A DNA stretch of 8,812 nucleotides from Candidatus Woesearchaeota archaeon CG11_big_fil_rev_8_21_14_0_20_43_8 (GCA_002762705.1 PCVE01000042.1:1-8812); one strand, 5' to 3'; numbered from the stretch's first letter, positions 1-6,731 are shown. The notes: generated by a model not told the origin, from the sequence alone. Made by a program: numbers and translations.

Positions 1-755
1 GCGATCTCTTTTAGACCGACTGCGATTATGTCACCTTCGCTATCGATAGCGACACCATTGAACCGCGCGACCACACCAAGATCAAGCGACCAGTTCCAGG
101 TGTGATTACCTGTGCTATTTATCTTCGCGATGAACAGAGCAGGACTGCCAGCAGGATAATGCACCCCGGCCACAATGATGTCGTTGTCTCTATCGACAGC
201 GATGTCATTGATCATATTCGGATTGATATTCCCCGGATCATAAGTCCAGTTCCAGATGAGATTCCCTGAGCTGGCAAGTTTGATCACTCTGATCCGATAG
301 TGATTGTCTGCAGGAAGCTCATCATGCCCCGCAACGATTATATCACCATGGCTGTCGACAGCGACACTAGTCAACCGATCCAGAGACGCAGGTGGAGAAC
401 CAGCAGGGTTATCTGTCCAGTTCCACTGATGGTCTGCGGTCGAATTGAATTTAGCTACATGGAACTGCTCATCGCCAGCATTGCAGTAATCATATCCCGC
501 GACGATGATATTGCTGTCACGATCTATCGCGATCGCGTCAAGCACACCGCCGTTTCCACATGGAGCATATGAGATATTCCATCTGAATACGCCATCGTCA
601 TCGAGACTCACGATATGCATATCTGATAGCCCATCATGCATGTCTGTCCCTGCGAAATAAGTGTTATCATCTTTGTCAATAGCCACTGAAACAAGCCGGT
701 CTATACCGGTAGCATTCGGATCATATGTCCAGTTCCAATATGTCTGTGGATAGAT
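1..755 (-). repeat. Third beta-propeller block, five blades visible, truncated by the window
   Basis: This part of the giant gene encodes blades whose first tryptophans fall at residues 1392, 1444, 1496, 1553 and 1605, a spacing of 52, 52, 57 and 52 residues. Each unit reads W-N-W or a variant, then a D-R-L-like stretch, V-A-I-D, then D-N-I-I-V-A-G, and often Q-F-H-V before the next unit. The block closely resembles the second propeller and differs from the first. If it is also seven-bladed, about two blades lie beyond base 1. Confidence 0.88.
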
Positions 756-3700
756 AAGTAAATCTTTCGAACGATCAGGCTCACTATTTTTTGTGAGATC
801 GATGAAATAACTGTATCCTGCAACATGCGAAAGATTATCTGTGCAATTTATATGGAAACTCACAGATTTGTCATTGACCCAGGTGTCATTCAGATGCGTA
901 GTCGAATTGATCACTGGAGTGAATGGCTTTTCTGTGTCTATCGTGATATTATGACTCACCTCATAAGAACAGATCTCATTGTAGTTGCAAGCCTCTAGCT
1001 GCACCCGGTAAGAATGATTATGGGCTAATGAAAGACCACTACGGGTGACTTTTTCAGCGAGCCTGAAATCCGGCGCATCTATCCATGAGAAAAGTGCTTG
1101 TGTCTCATTCCATATCCTGTATCTGTAATACACATTGGACGCAAAATCAAAAGCAGACCATCTGGCATGCAGCCTATCGATGATATTTGTGTATAATGAA
1201 TCCAGGAATATCTGCAGATTCTCAGGAGGTGTCATATCACCGAGCAGCACGAGTTCGATCCTGTCCTGCGCAGTCTTCATATTGCCTGCATTGTCTCTTG
1301 CCTGGAACCAGACTGTCTTATTGCCCGCGCCATCTGTAAGCAACCAGGGTTTCCTCGATACGCATGTGCTGAATTCATAATTGGAGAGCTCAAGATAATC
1401 TTCTGATACGCTGGACTCATTTTTTTGATATGAGAACAACATGAATTCATCAATAAGTTTGTTCCCATATGAATTCCCTGGGCCAGATCCGATCTCAAAA
1501 AATTCGACATCTGATACAGGATAATCTGTTCCGTTGAGTGTCTGATTGACAAGACTTCCATCGATGAAAAGTGCGGCTTCATGCGAACCATTAGTGTAGT
1601 TCTTATATGTCACAGAGACATGATGCCATTCTCCATCAAGCCAAGGAAATTGCGGGTTGTATCTTAGTGTAGTATTGCCTGTGCCATTGAACCACCTGAA
1701 CACCACATCATCATCCTCTAAAAAGATATTGAATACAGAATCACCAACAGTATTATTGGCGACGAACAATGTCTTTGTCGTACTTCCGTCAGGCATATCC
1801 GCAAACCAAAGCGAAATAGAACCTTCTGCGCGATTGAATTGCCCTCGGTCATTATCGAAGATCAGACGTTCCGGACTTGGTCTAAGTTTCTGTATAACGA
1901 ACTGGTCATTACCTGGGCTTCTGTCACTGCCTACGACTGCGATCTCATCATTCTTGTTCACTGCGATGTCATAGAATGAATCGCTTGCTGATATCGAATC
2001 GGTGTAATTCCAGATGAATCTTCCCATCGGATCAAGTTTTATCACGTGGAACTGTGGCCAGCCTGGTTCATTGCTGTATCCTGCGCAGAATACATCATCA
2101 TATTGATCGACATCGACAGCCTGGCAGTAATCCGCGCCTGCCGAAGGATCATATACCCATTCCCACATCTGGCTGCCGCCACTAGAAAGCTTGACTACAT
2201 GGAAACGGCCGCCTGTGACAGCGACAGTACTAAAGCCACTGACTAGGATATTGTTTCCTGAATCTACTGTGGCACCATACAGTCGATCAGAGAGAGCGCC
2301 TGAGTTCGAAGTCCATTCCCATTGGAAAGCACCATCAGGGCCCAGCTTGACCACATGGAACTGGTCATTGCCAGGGACATTGCTGTAACCAGAAACGATC
2401 ACATAATCCATGTCATCTATCGCGACATGCTCAAGACGATCAGTCCCTACGGATGGATTGCTTGTCCATTCCCAAAGGAAATTCCCGTCCTGATCAAGCT
2501 TGACGACATGGAACTGATAATTTCCTAATGCGTTGTCATATCCGGCGACGATGATATTATCCTGGCTGTCTATCGCGACAGACTTCAGATAATCGCCAGA
2601 ACCAGAAGGATTATACGTCCAGTTCCAGATGAGGTTGCCAAGTGGATCCAATTTGATCACATGGAACTGGATATTACCAGGCACATTGCTCGAGCCTGCA
2701 GCGATCACCTGATCATAGCTGTCGACTGCGACATCCTCAAGCACATCTGCGCCAGCGGATGGATTGTATCGATAATTCCATTGCAGATTACCTTTTTTGT
2801 CCAGTTTGATGACATTGAAGATAGAATTACCACCAGAGGTCTCCGTCCCTGAAGTAATGATATTTCCCATCCCGTCAAAGGCGATACCACTCAACAAGTC
2901 TGTACCGACGCTTGGGTTGGACTGCCAGGTGAAATCAGATTGTGACTTCTCAGAAGCATTGAAACCCTGGCCAAGGACACCTTCGATGAATCGTCTTTCC
3001 ATCTGCCTGTATCTTGGCCAGATCATGTCTTCACATACATATCCATCAGTGAATGTGCATCGTTGAGTCAATGCTGAAAGATTATAATTTGAATATCTGC
3101 ATCCATAGATACCATTCGCATCGTTATATTGCAGGTCAAGATCGACACTTCTTCCAGTCACGTTCTTTGTGCCGCCATTTATCTGGATGCTCGCGTTAGG
3201 GATAATATTATCTACTGTAACATCAGTCGAGAATATGAAATCATTTCCCCTATTGTCGTCCACATAGACATAGACAGTCTTTTTCATGTCAGAATCATTC
3301 GTGTTTATGATCTGTCGGGAATATATCGCATCTGATTTTGAGGAATCAGGATAGAATCCATCATCATATAGACGAAGTTTCACAGGTCCATATCCAAACG
3401 CACTCAGATTCACGATAGATCTGAGTCCGATTATGCCAGAACTGAACAATTCGAATCGGATTGCAGACCCATTACGAAACACAGACGGCACCGCAGTCAA
3501 AGTACCTGTCGCTGGACTTGCTCCGGCGCAGATAGATGAGATATCGAATGGAGCGAAATAATGATATGGATGATGATACAATTCGCCTTCTGTCAATCTG
3601 CCGGCTTCCACTTTACCATTCAATATCAACCCATCACATGGAAAGATCGTGTTCTCGATCACTGAGAACTCGACGACAGAATTGTTTATCTTAGAATTTG

Positions 3701-4910
3701 ACAGGAAAGAATCTTTCATTGAGACATTGTACACAGAAGATGAGATCAATGTGACACTGTCTGCGTTCGATATGTTCATCGTACTAGATGTGAGGAAACA
3801 GTTACGTGTATACGCGCCAGACCATGTTAGATTGGTCTGGTTGTCCATTGTTGTGGAAGACAGAGTGCAGTTGCTCGATCTTACCTGGAAAACCATCGCG
3901 TTCCCTGCGGAGGAATCACCGCCGATGACAAGCCTGTTCTGGGAATCTATCGCGATCCCTCTTCCAACTTCGGCCGCATTCCAGTCGAATGCTTCCTGCC
4001 ATATGGAATTGCCGCTTTGATCAAGAGCATACACAAAAGCGCTGTTTCCGACTGTCCCGCTGACATAGATATTAGATGCCGGATCGATAGCGACATATGG
4101 GTTGCCGACACCACTCAAAGTCGTGCCCCATAAAAAGACGCCATGGCGGTCATATTTCCGGACATGATAGAGCACATTGTTATAACTTCCAACGACGATG
4201 ACATTGTCCTGCGGGTCTATCGCCACGTCATTCAGATATGCCGCGACTGGTCCAGGATCGAATGTCTGCTGCCAGACAAAAGCCCCATCCGCATCATATT
4301 TACGGATGATGAAATCATCGTTTGCGCCGCCGACAATGACGATATCATCTATGAAATCTACAGCCACGCCATATGCCGCGTCGATACCGCCCGAATCATA
4401 TGTCGCTATCCAGTCCTGCGTGCTGTCTGGCTGATATTTTATGATATGCATGTCTGTCAAACCATTAACTGATCCTACGACGATGACATTGTTGTGCGAG
4501 TCATGGACAACACTATAAGCCCTGTCGACACCGCCAACATTATGACTATCAAACCAGATCAGGTTGCCATCTGTATCAACTTTCAAGGTATAAAAGTCAT
4601 TCCCGAGATATCCTACGAAGATCACATCATTATCGTAATCCACCGTGACATCGTACGCGTCTCCGACGCCGACGGCAGTATTGTCCCATTGATACGTGCC
4701 ATTCTCATCATATTTGACCATCCCAAAAAATGGTCCGGCATCCTGCGCCGCGAGAAAGACATTATTATCATCATCCACAGCCACGCCCCTGCCAAGATCC
4801 AGGACGCCAGAGCGCCACATGACACGCTGATGATAAGCGCTTGCGCTGATGATCGACAAAAAGAAGACAAATAGGCAAAAAAATACGAAACTATGTGCCT
4901 TTATCTTCAT
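1..4910 (-). CDS. Giant secreted multi-propeller surface protein (partial, C-terminus off the left edge)
   Basis: Reading the minus strand from ATG at 4910 gives 1636 codons without a stop, and the gene continues beyond base 1. The start is supported by GAGGTC seven bases upstream, a TATA box further up, and a signal peptide: MKIKAH, a hydrophobic core to about residue 22, then SASA with likely cleavage after A25. Domains in order: seven-bladed propeller (about 30-344), beta-helix-like Ser/Asn-rich stretch (346-424), YDDG-type beta domain (440-570), first half of an Ig-like domain (571-608), second seven-bladed propeller (658-1009), LamG (1012-1170), second half of the Ig-like domain (1178-1222), Fn3-like domain (1225-1327), half of another Ig-like domain (1328-1384), then a third propeller (from 1386, five blades seen). 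The blades resemble SBBP or delta-60 repeats. Many N-x-S/T sequons fit a glycosylated exterior protein. No catalytic motif is visible. Adhesion or surface binding is inferred from LamG and propellers only. Confidence 0.93.
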   Translation of the reverse strand, partial: MKIKAHSFVFFCLFVFFLSIISASAYHQRVMWRSGVLDLGRGVAVDDDNNVFLAAQDAGPFFGMVKYDENGTYQWDNTAVGVGDAYDVTVDYDNDVIFVGYLGNDFYTLKVDTDGNLIWFDSHNVGGVDRAYSVVHDSHNNVIVVGSVNGLTDMHIIKYQPDSTQDWIATYDSGGIDAAYGVAVDFIDDIVIVGGANDDFIIRKYDADGAFVWQQTFDPGPVAAYLNDVAIDPQDNVIVVGSYNNVLYHVRKYDRHGVFLWGTTLSGVGNPYVAIDPASNIYVSGTVGNSAFVYALDQSGNSIWQEAFDWNAAEVGRGIAIDSQNRLVIGGDSSAGNAMVFQVRSSNCTLSSTTMDNQTNLTWSGAYTRNCFLTSSTMNISNADSVTLISSSVYNVSMKDSFLSNSKINNSVVEFSVIENTIFPCDGLILNGKVEAGRLTEGELYHHPYHYFAPFDISSICAGASPATGTLTAVPSVFRNGSAIRFELFSSGIIGLRSIVNLSAFGYGPVKLRLYDDGFYPDSSKSDAIYSRQIINTNDSDMKKTVYVYVDDNRGNDFIFSTDVTVDNIIPNASIQINGGTKNVTGRSVDLDLQYNDANGIYGCRYSNYNLSALTQRCTFTDGYVCEDMIWPRYRQMERRFIEGVLGQGFNASEKSQSDFTWQSNPSVGTDLLSGIAFDGMGNIITSGTETSGGNSIFNVIKLDKKGNLQWNYRYNPSAGADVLEDVAVDSYDQVIAAGSSNVPGNIQFHVIKLDPLGNLIWNWTYNPSGSGDYLKSVAIDSQDNIIVAGYDNALGNYQFHVVKLDQDGNFLWEWTSNPSVGTDRLEHVAIDDMDYVIVSGYSNVPGNDQFHVVKLGPDGAFQWEWTSNSGALSDRLYGATVDSGNNILVSGFSTVAVTGGRFHVVKLSSGGSQMWEWVYDPSAGADYCQAVDVDQYDDVFCAGYSNEPGWPQFHVIKLDPMGRFIWNYTDSISASDSFYDIAVNKNDEIAVVGSDRSPGNDQFVIQKLRPSPERLIFDNDRGQFNRAEGSISLWFADMPDGSTTKTLFVANNTVGDSVFNIFLEDDDVVFRWFNGTGNTTLRYNPQFPWLDGEWHHVSVTYKNYTNGSHEAALFIDGSLVNQTLNGTDYPVSDVEFFEIGSGPGNSYGNKLIDEFMLFSYQKNESSVSEDYLELSNYEFSTCVSRKPWLLTDGAGNKTVWFQARDNAGNMKTAQDRIELVLLGDMTPPENLQIFLDSLYTNIIDRLHARWSAFDFASNVYYRYRIWNETQALFSWIDAPDFRLAEKVTRSGLSLAHNHSYRVQLEACNYNEICSYEVSHNITIDTEKPFTPVINSTTHLNDTWVNDKSVSFHINCTDNLSHVAGYSYFIDLTKNSEPDRSKDLLIYPQTYWNWTYDPNATGIDRLVSVAIDKDDNTYFAGTDMHDGLSDMHIVSLDDDGVFRWNISYAPCGNGGVLDAIAIDRDSNIIVAGYDYCNAGDEQFHVAKFNSTADHQWNWTDNPAGSPPASLDRLTSVAVDSHGDIIVAGHDELPADNHYRIRVIKLASSGNLIWNWTYDPGNINPNMINDIAVDRDNDIIVAGVHYPAGSPALFIAKINSTGNHTWNWSLDLGVVARFNGVAIDSEGDIIAVGLKEI
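759..929 (-). other. First half of a second split Ig-like domain
   Basis: Residues about 1328-1384 start with EKPFTPVI and run through a CTDNLSHVAGYSYFID stretch (Y1366 to D1371) to SEPD. This matches, from memory, the first half of a common secreted Ig-like module (CTDNLSGVAGYSY, then a DTVPD-like turn). Its usual second half, with a DNAGN motif, does not follow. Instead the third propeller starts within about ten residues. The missing half is expected beyond the left edge. Confidence 0.6.
930..1238 (-). other. Fn3-like domain
   Basis: Residues about 1225-1327 open with D-M-T-P-P-E-N-L, the typical entry of Fn3 modules in secreted proteins. ARWSAFD follows as the B strand, then YYRYRIWNE, SWIDA, and a HNHSYRVQLEACN stretch corresponding to the F and G strands. 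It ends in ITIDTEKP, which leads into the next Ig-like domain. Two cysteines (in EACNYNEIC) may form a local disulfide. Confidence 0.65.
1245..1379 (-). other. Second half of the first split Ig-like domain
   Basis: Residues about 1178-1222 carry STCVSRKPW, then LTDGAGNKTVWFQARDNAGN (to N1210). This is the familiar C-terminal half of an Ig-like module whose first half usually ends in CRYSN. That first half lies about 570 residues earlier, at 571-608. C1183 is the expected partner of C604. Confidence 0.65.
1377..1877 (-). other. LamG / concanavalin A-like domain
   Basis: Residues about 1012-1170 have the LamG (Pfam Laminin_G_3-like) landmarks: GSISLWF near the start, LFVANN, then the diagnostic DGEWHHVSVTYKN, a LFIDGSLVN hairpin, a FEIGSG strand and IDEFMLFSYQ at the end (M1157). 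Such domains bind carbohydrates or protein ligands and are common in adhesins. It follows the second propeller directly, and both sit inside the split Ig-like domain. Confidence 0.85.
1884..2939 (-). repeat. Second beta-propeller block, seven blades, period about 153 bases
   Basis: Seven units have their first tryptophan at residues 662, 711, 762, 813, 864, 916 and 967, so the period is 49-52 residues, mostly 51. The shared pattern is W-x-W, N-P-S-x-G-x-D-x-L, V-A-I-D-S-x-D-N-I-I-V-A-G-Y, S-N-x-P-G-N, Q-F-H-V-x-K-L-D-x-x-G. The DNA is also repetitive: CATGGAACTG recurs on the plus strand wherever Q-F-H-V is encoded. The high similarity between blades suggests internal duplication within the gene. 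Confidence 0.92.
3087..3200 (-). other. First half of the first split Ig-like domain
   Basis: Residues about 571-608 read NASIQINGGTKNVTG, then SVDLDLQYNDANGIYGCRYSN, with C604. This is the front half of an Ig-like module that is normally completed within about ten residues by a WEPC-like strand. Here a Cys-rich linker (C618, C626) and the second propeller follow instead. Confidence 0.62.
3201..3593 (-). other. YDDG-type beta domain
   Basis: Residues about 440-570 contain SVFRNGSAIRFELFS, a VNLSAFG strand, then RLYDDGFYPD (L514 to D517) and a SDAIYS turn. This resembles the LYDDG...GDGIY domain seen in many secreted archaeal and bacterial proteins, where the aspartates often bind calcium. 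It ends in a DDNRGNDF turn and DNIIP. The assignment is from memory of the pattern only. Confidence 0.5.
3639..3875 (-). other. Beta-helix-like Ser/Asn-rich repeat stretch
   Basis: Residues about 346-424 are rich in S, T and N with a hydrophobic residue about every fifth or sixth position, for example SSVYNVSMKDS and NSKINNSVVEFSVIENTI. The pattern resembles the short rungs of right-handed beta-helices or pentapeptide-like repeats in surface proteins. It connects the first propeller to the YDDG-type domain. Confidence 0.5.
3880..4823 (-). repeat. First beta-propeller block, seven blades
   Basis: Seven units follow the signal peptide, with anchor tryptophans at residues 32, 75, 119, 167, 213, 261 and 304, spaced 43-48 residues. 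Typical unit: F-x-W, then V-A-V-D-x-x-D-N-V-I-V-V-G, then K-Y-D-x-x-G. It lacks the W-x-W pair and the Q-F-H-V motif of the other two propellers, so it belongs to a different sublineage. Several blades carry D-x-x-N-x-V turns of the SBBP kind. Confidence 0.88.
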
Positions 4911-4916
4911 ATCATC

Positions 4917-4922
4917 GACCTC
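4917..4922 (-). promoter_or_regulatory. Ribosome binding site of the giant gene
   Basis: GAGGTC on the minus strand lies seven bases before the ATG at 4910. It is the best Shine-Dalgarno match near the start and supports that start. Confidence 0.8.
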
Positions 4923-4966
4923 TTTTTGATATTCTATAATCTACTATATCTCATTTCTTAAAGAGG

Positions 4967-4975
4967 TTATATATA
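4967..4975 (-). promoter_or_regulatory. TATA box of the giant gene, near-symmetric
   Basis: The minus strand reads TATATATAA with purines (AAAG) just upstream, as expected for an archaeal BRE/TATA pair. Transcription would start about 25 bases on, near 4946, giving a leader of about 36 bases that includes the GAGGTC site. The core is palindromic, so it could also serve the plus strand. Confidence 0.6.
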
Positions 4976-4995
4976 CTTTATGGTAGAAACGTCCG

Positions 4996-5184
4996 TCAAG
5001 CCTATCGATGAGATACTTGATCTATTCTTTCTGCAGGGCACACTGGCCATCAAGACCAGAGTGCGTCTCTTGGTAATACCACAATCAATCTGCTGTCAAC
5101 CAGCGAGTCTTGGTGGGGTCATGGTTCTGTGGCAAACAATAGTTCGGACCGCAAGCGGTCGGAACTCTGCAGATGAGAATTTTT
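4996..5184 (+). ncRNA. Candidate structured small RNA, unknown class
   Basis: The 300 bases between the divergent genes hold a multi-branched fold. A closing stem pairs ATTCT (5024-5028) with AGAAT (5176-5180), and TCTGCAG (5030-5036) with CTGCAGA (5167-5173). Right inside it is a hairpin, GCAC-A-CTGG (5038-5046) with CCAG-A-GTGC (5056-5064). A smaller one pairs GCTG (5092-5095) with CAGC (5101-5104). A strong last hairpin pairs AGTTC-G-GACCG (5141-5151) with CGGTC-G-GAACT (5156-5166) around loop CAAG and abuts the closing stem. A T5 tract follows at once, and a TATA-like sequence on this strand lies 25-30 bases before the assumed start. I see no match to RNase P, SRP, tRNA, 5S or box C/D RNAs. 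The ends are inferred from promoter and T-tract spacing. A riboswitch-like leader is less likely because the next gene has its own TATA box downstream. Confidence 0.45.
5180..5184 (+). terminator. T5 tract ending the candidate RNA
   Basis: TTTTT directly follows the 3' strand of the closing stem. Archaeal RNA polymerase terminates at such oligo-T stretches, so this is a plausible 3' end for the candidate RNA. Confidence 0.4.
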
Positions 5185-5239
5185 CATATGATCAATCATC
5201 TTATTCACGATTTATATCTGAATCAGGCAGAAAGCAACA

Positions 5240-5247
5240 TTTAAATA
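5240..5247 (+). promoter_or_regulatory. TATA box of the 479-residue membrane protein gene
   Basis: TTTAAATA is preceded by an A-rich BRE-like stretch (GAAAGCAACA). The expected start lies near 5268, leaving a leader of about 18 bases that just contains the strong ribosome binding site. This supports translation from 5286 and makes a start at 4980 unlikely. Confidence 0.7.
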
Positions 5248-5273
5248 CTAGTTTTCTGATAGGTAGAAACATC

Positions 5274-5282
5274 GGAGGAGGT
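5274..5282 (+). promoter_or_regulatory. Strong Shine-Dalgarno that fixes the start at 5286
   Basis: GGAGGAGGT ends three bases before the ATG at 5286, and the inner GGAGG lies seven bases before it. It is the strongest ribosome binding site in the window and decides between this ATG and the in-frame ATG at 4980. Confidence 0.85.
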
Positions 5283-5285
5283 CTC

Positions 5286-6725
5286 ATGAAACAGAGAAAG
5301 GCGATAATAGCGATTCTTGTTATGGTGTTCCTTATATGTATAGGTTCCACCATGGCCGCGAAGATCGTCCAGGTGTCTCACAATAATATCAAGGCAGAGG
5401 TCCTGCCTGGTGAAGTAGGACAGTATGAGATTTCGATAAAGAATGGTCAGGACATCGATGATACATTCTATATCTCTGTCGACGACATGAGATTTGCTCT
5501 TACACTTCTGCCGATAACTGATTTCACTGGCGGGATGAAAGCGAAGGCTGGCGAGACTGTGAAATCCATGATGTATCTTGTGCCATCTGACAAACTACGT
5601 ATAGGGGAATATAATATACGCGTCGTCGCGCTCTCAAAGAAGACAAATGCAGTTTATAGTGATATATTAAGCATCTATGTCGCGCCAAAACCAGTCGAGA
5701 AAGTGGTCATTCCTGATGTGACGACAACAGTCTCTATCAATCCTAAGATCGACCCAAGGATTCCTCTTGATATCGAAGTATCTGTGCAGAACAACAATGC
5801 GCTTGACCTTGGTAATGTGCTTGTGGAAGCGAAAAGCGGCCTGTTCAGCAAACAAGGCACGATATCTCTTGGTTCGAATGGCAGCGATTCCATCTCATTC
5901 AAGATAAATCTTGACAAGAACCAGATGCCAAGGACAGACCTTCTGGTGGTCTCGGTCTCAAAGGACAATCGGTTCATCGATTTCCAGCAAAAAGATATAG
6001 AGATCATGGAATTGAAGATACCATTCAATAAAGGTTTCTCAGAAGAGAATAGTTTTCTAAAGACAAAAAAGACGATATCTATCGAGAATAATGGCAATGT
6101 CAAGATGACTGAGACGATAAAAGAGCAGATGCCATTCTATAGACGCTGGTTCACAAAATCAACACCTGATTATATGACCGAAAAAGATAGCGGCAAAAAA
6201 TATATGACTTATGCTGTGACGCTTGAACCAAAAGAAAAAAAACAGATAATCATCACGACAAGCTATAGGATGCTCCTTTTGTTTGCAGTGCTTGCGATCA
6301 TTGGGATAATAATCTATTATTCATCAAGAAGCCCGCTTGTTGTGTTGAAACGAGCCCAGATCATCCAGAAAAAAGAAGGCGGTATCTCTAGACTTAAAAT
6401 ATTCCTGCACATCAAGAACAGGACAAAACATGTGTTTGATGATGTGAGGGTAGTCGATAAGGTCCAGAAGATCGCGAAACTCATCAAAGAGGAAGAACAT
6501 ATAGGCACAGTGAAACCTAACCGAGTTGTTCAGAAGAAGAATGAAGCACTTATCGAATGGAAGATACCTAAGCTTGAGGGTGGTGAAGAGAGGATAATCA
6601 TCTACAAAGTCGAATCTCGTCTGAGCATCCTTGGTGATTTCAAGCTACGAAAAGCCCTTGTCGAATATAGTAAAGACAATGTAAGAGGAAAGACATATTC
6701 GAATGAATTCTATGTCGAGATGTGA
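5286..6725 (+). CDS. Membrane-anchored exported protein with Ig-like domains, unknown function (479 aa)
   Basis: The protein starts MKQRK with a hydrophobic core to about residue 22 and a likely signal cleavage near A25. The exported part (26-326) looks like three beta-sandwich domains of the NEW3/COG1470 or CARDB kind: about 26-135, 138-240 and 241-326. Strands such as GQYEISIKNG, RIPLDIEVSVQNNN and KTISIENNGNVKM mark them. One transmembrane helix follows (about 329-349, LLLFAVLAIIGIIIYY). A beta-rich tail of 130 residues comes after it, with DDVRVVDKVQKIAKL, EWKIPKLEGGEERIIIYKV and SRLSILGDF. I recall similar tails in unannotated DPANN proteins but know no assigned role. With the signal peptide cleaved, the tail would lie in the cytoplasm. 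The reading frame is open upstream to 4980, but that part overlaps the candidate RNA and lacks protein character. It has its own promoter, is divergent from the giant surface protein, and its stop abuts a palindromic repeat. Confidence 0.92.
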   Translation: MKQRKAIIAILVMVFLICIGSTMAAKIVQVSHNNIKAEVLPGEVGQYEISIKNGQDIDDTFYISVDDMRFALTLLPITDFTGGMKAKAGETVKSMMYLVPSDKLRIGEYNIRVVALSKKTNAVYSDILSIYVAPKPVEKVVIPDVTTTVSINPKIDPRIPLDIEVSVQNNNALDLGNVLVEAKSGLFSKQGTISLGSNGSDSISFKINLDKNQMPRTDLLVVSVSKDNRFIDFQQKDIEIMELKIPFNKGFSEENSFLKTKKTISIENNGNVKMTETIKEQMPFYRRWFTKSTPDYMTEKDSGKKYMTYAVTLEPKEKKQIIITTSYRMLLLFAVLAIIGIIIYYSSRSPLVVLKRAQIIQKKEGGISRLKIFLHIKNRTKHVFDDVRVVDKVQKIAKLIKEEEHIGTVKPNRVVQKKNEALIEWKIPKLEGGEERIIIYKVESRLSILGDFKLRKALVEYSKDNVRGKTYSNEFYVEM

Positions 6726-6731
6726 GATAAG

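Noticed and set aside
1884..2939. CRISPR array
   Set aside because: The period is about 153 bases, the units are coding in frame throughout and there are no short identical repeats with unique spacers.
300..4874. Many open frames of 60-126 codons on the plus strand
   Set aside because: They lie antisense to the giant gene, and their repetitive sequence merely mirrors the propeller repeats. None has a convincing ribosome binding site or domain.
4996..5184. RNase P RNA, SRP RNA or tRNA in the intergenic region
   Set aside because: A TAGAAACGTCCG stretch at 4984-4995 faintly recalls the RNase P CR-I block, but the matching CR-V block and P4 pairing are absent. No SRP helix 8 motif, and no tRNA acceptor or T-loop pattern, can be formed.
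4980..5285. N-terminal extension of the 479-residue protein from the in-frame ATG at 4980
   Set aside because: It would bury a good signal peptide behind 102 residues, bypass the strong GGAGGAGGT site and the TATA box at 5240, and overlap strong hairpins. The encoded stretch has no recognisable protein pattern.
5675..6103. A 142-codon open frame on the minus strand
   Set aside because: It is antisense to the Ig-like region of the membrane protein gene and looks like a codon-usage shadow.
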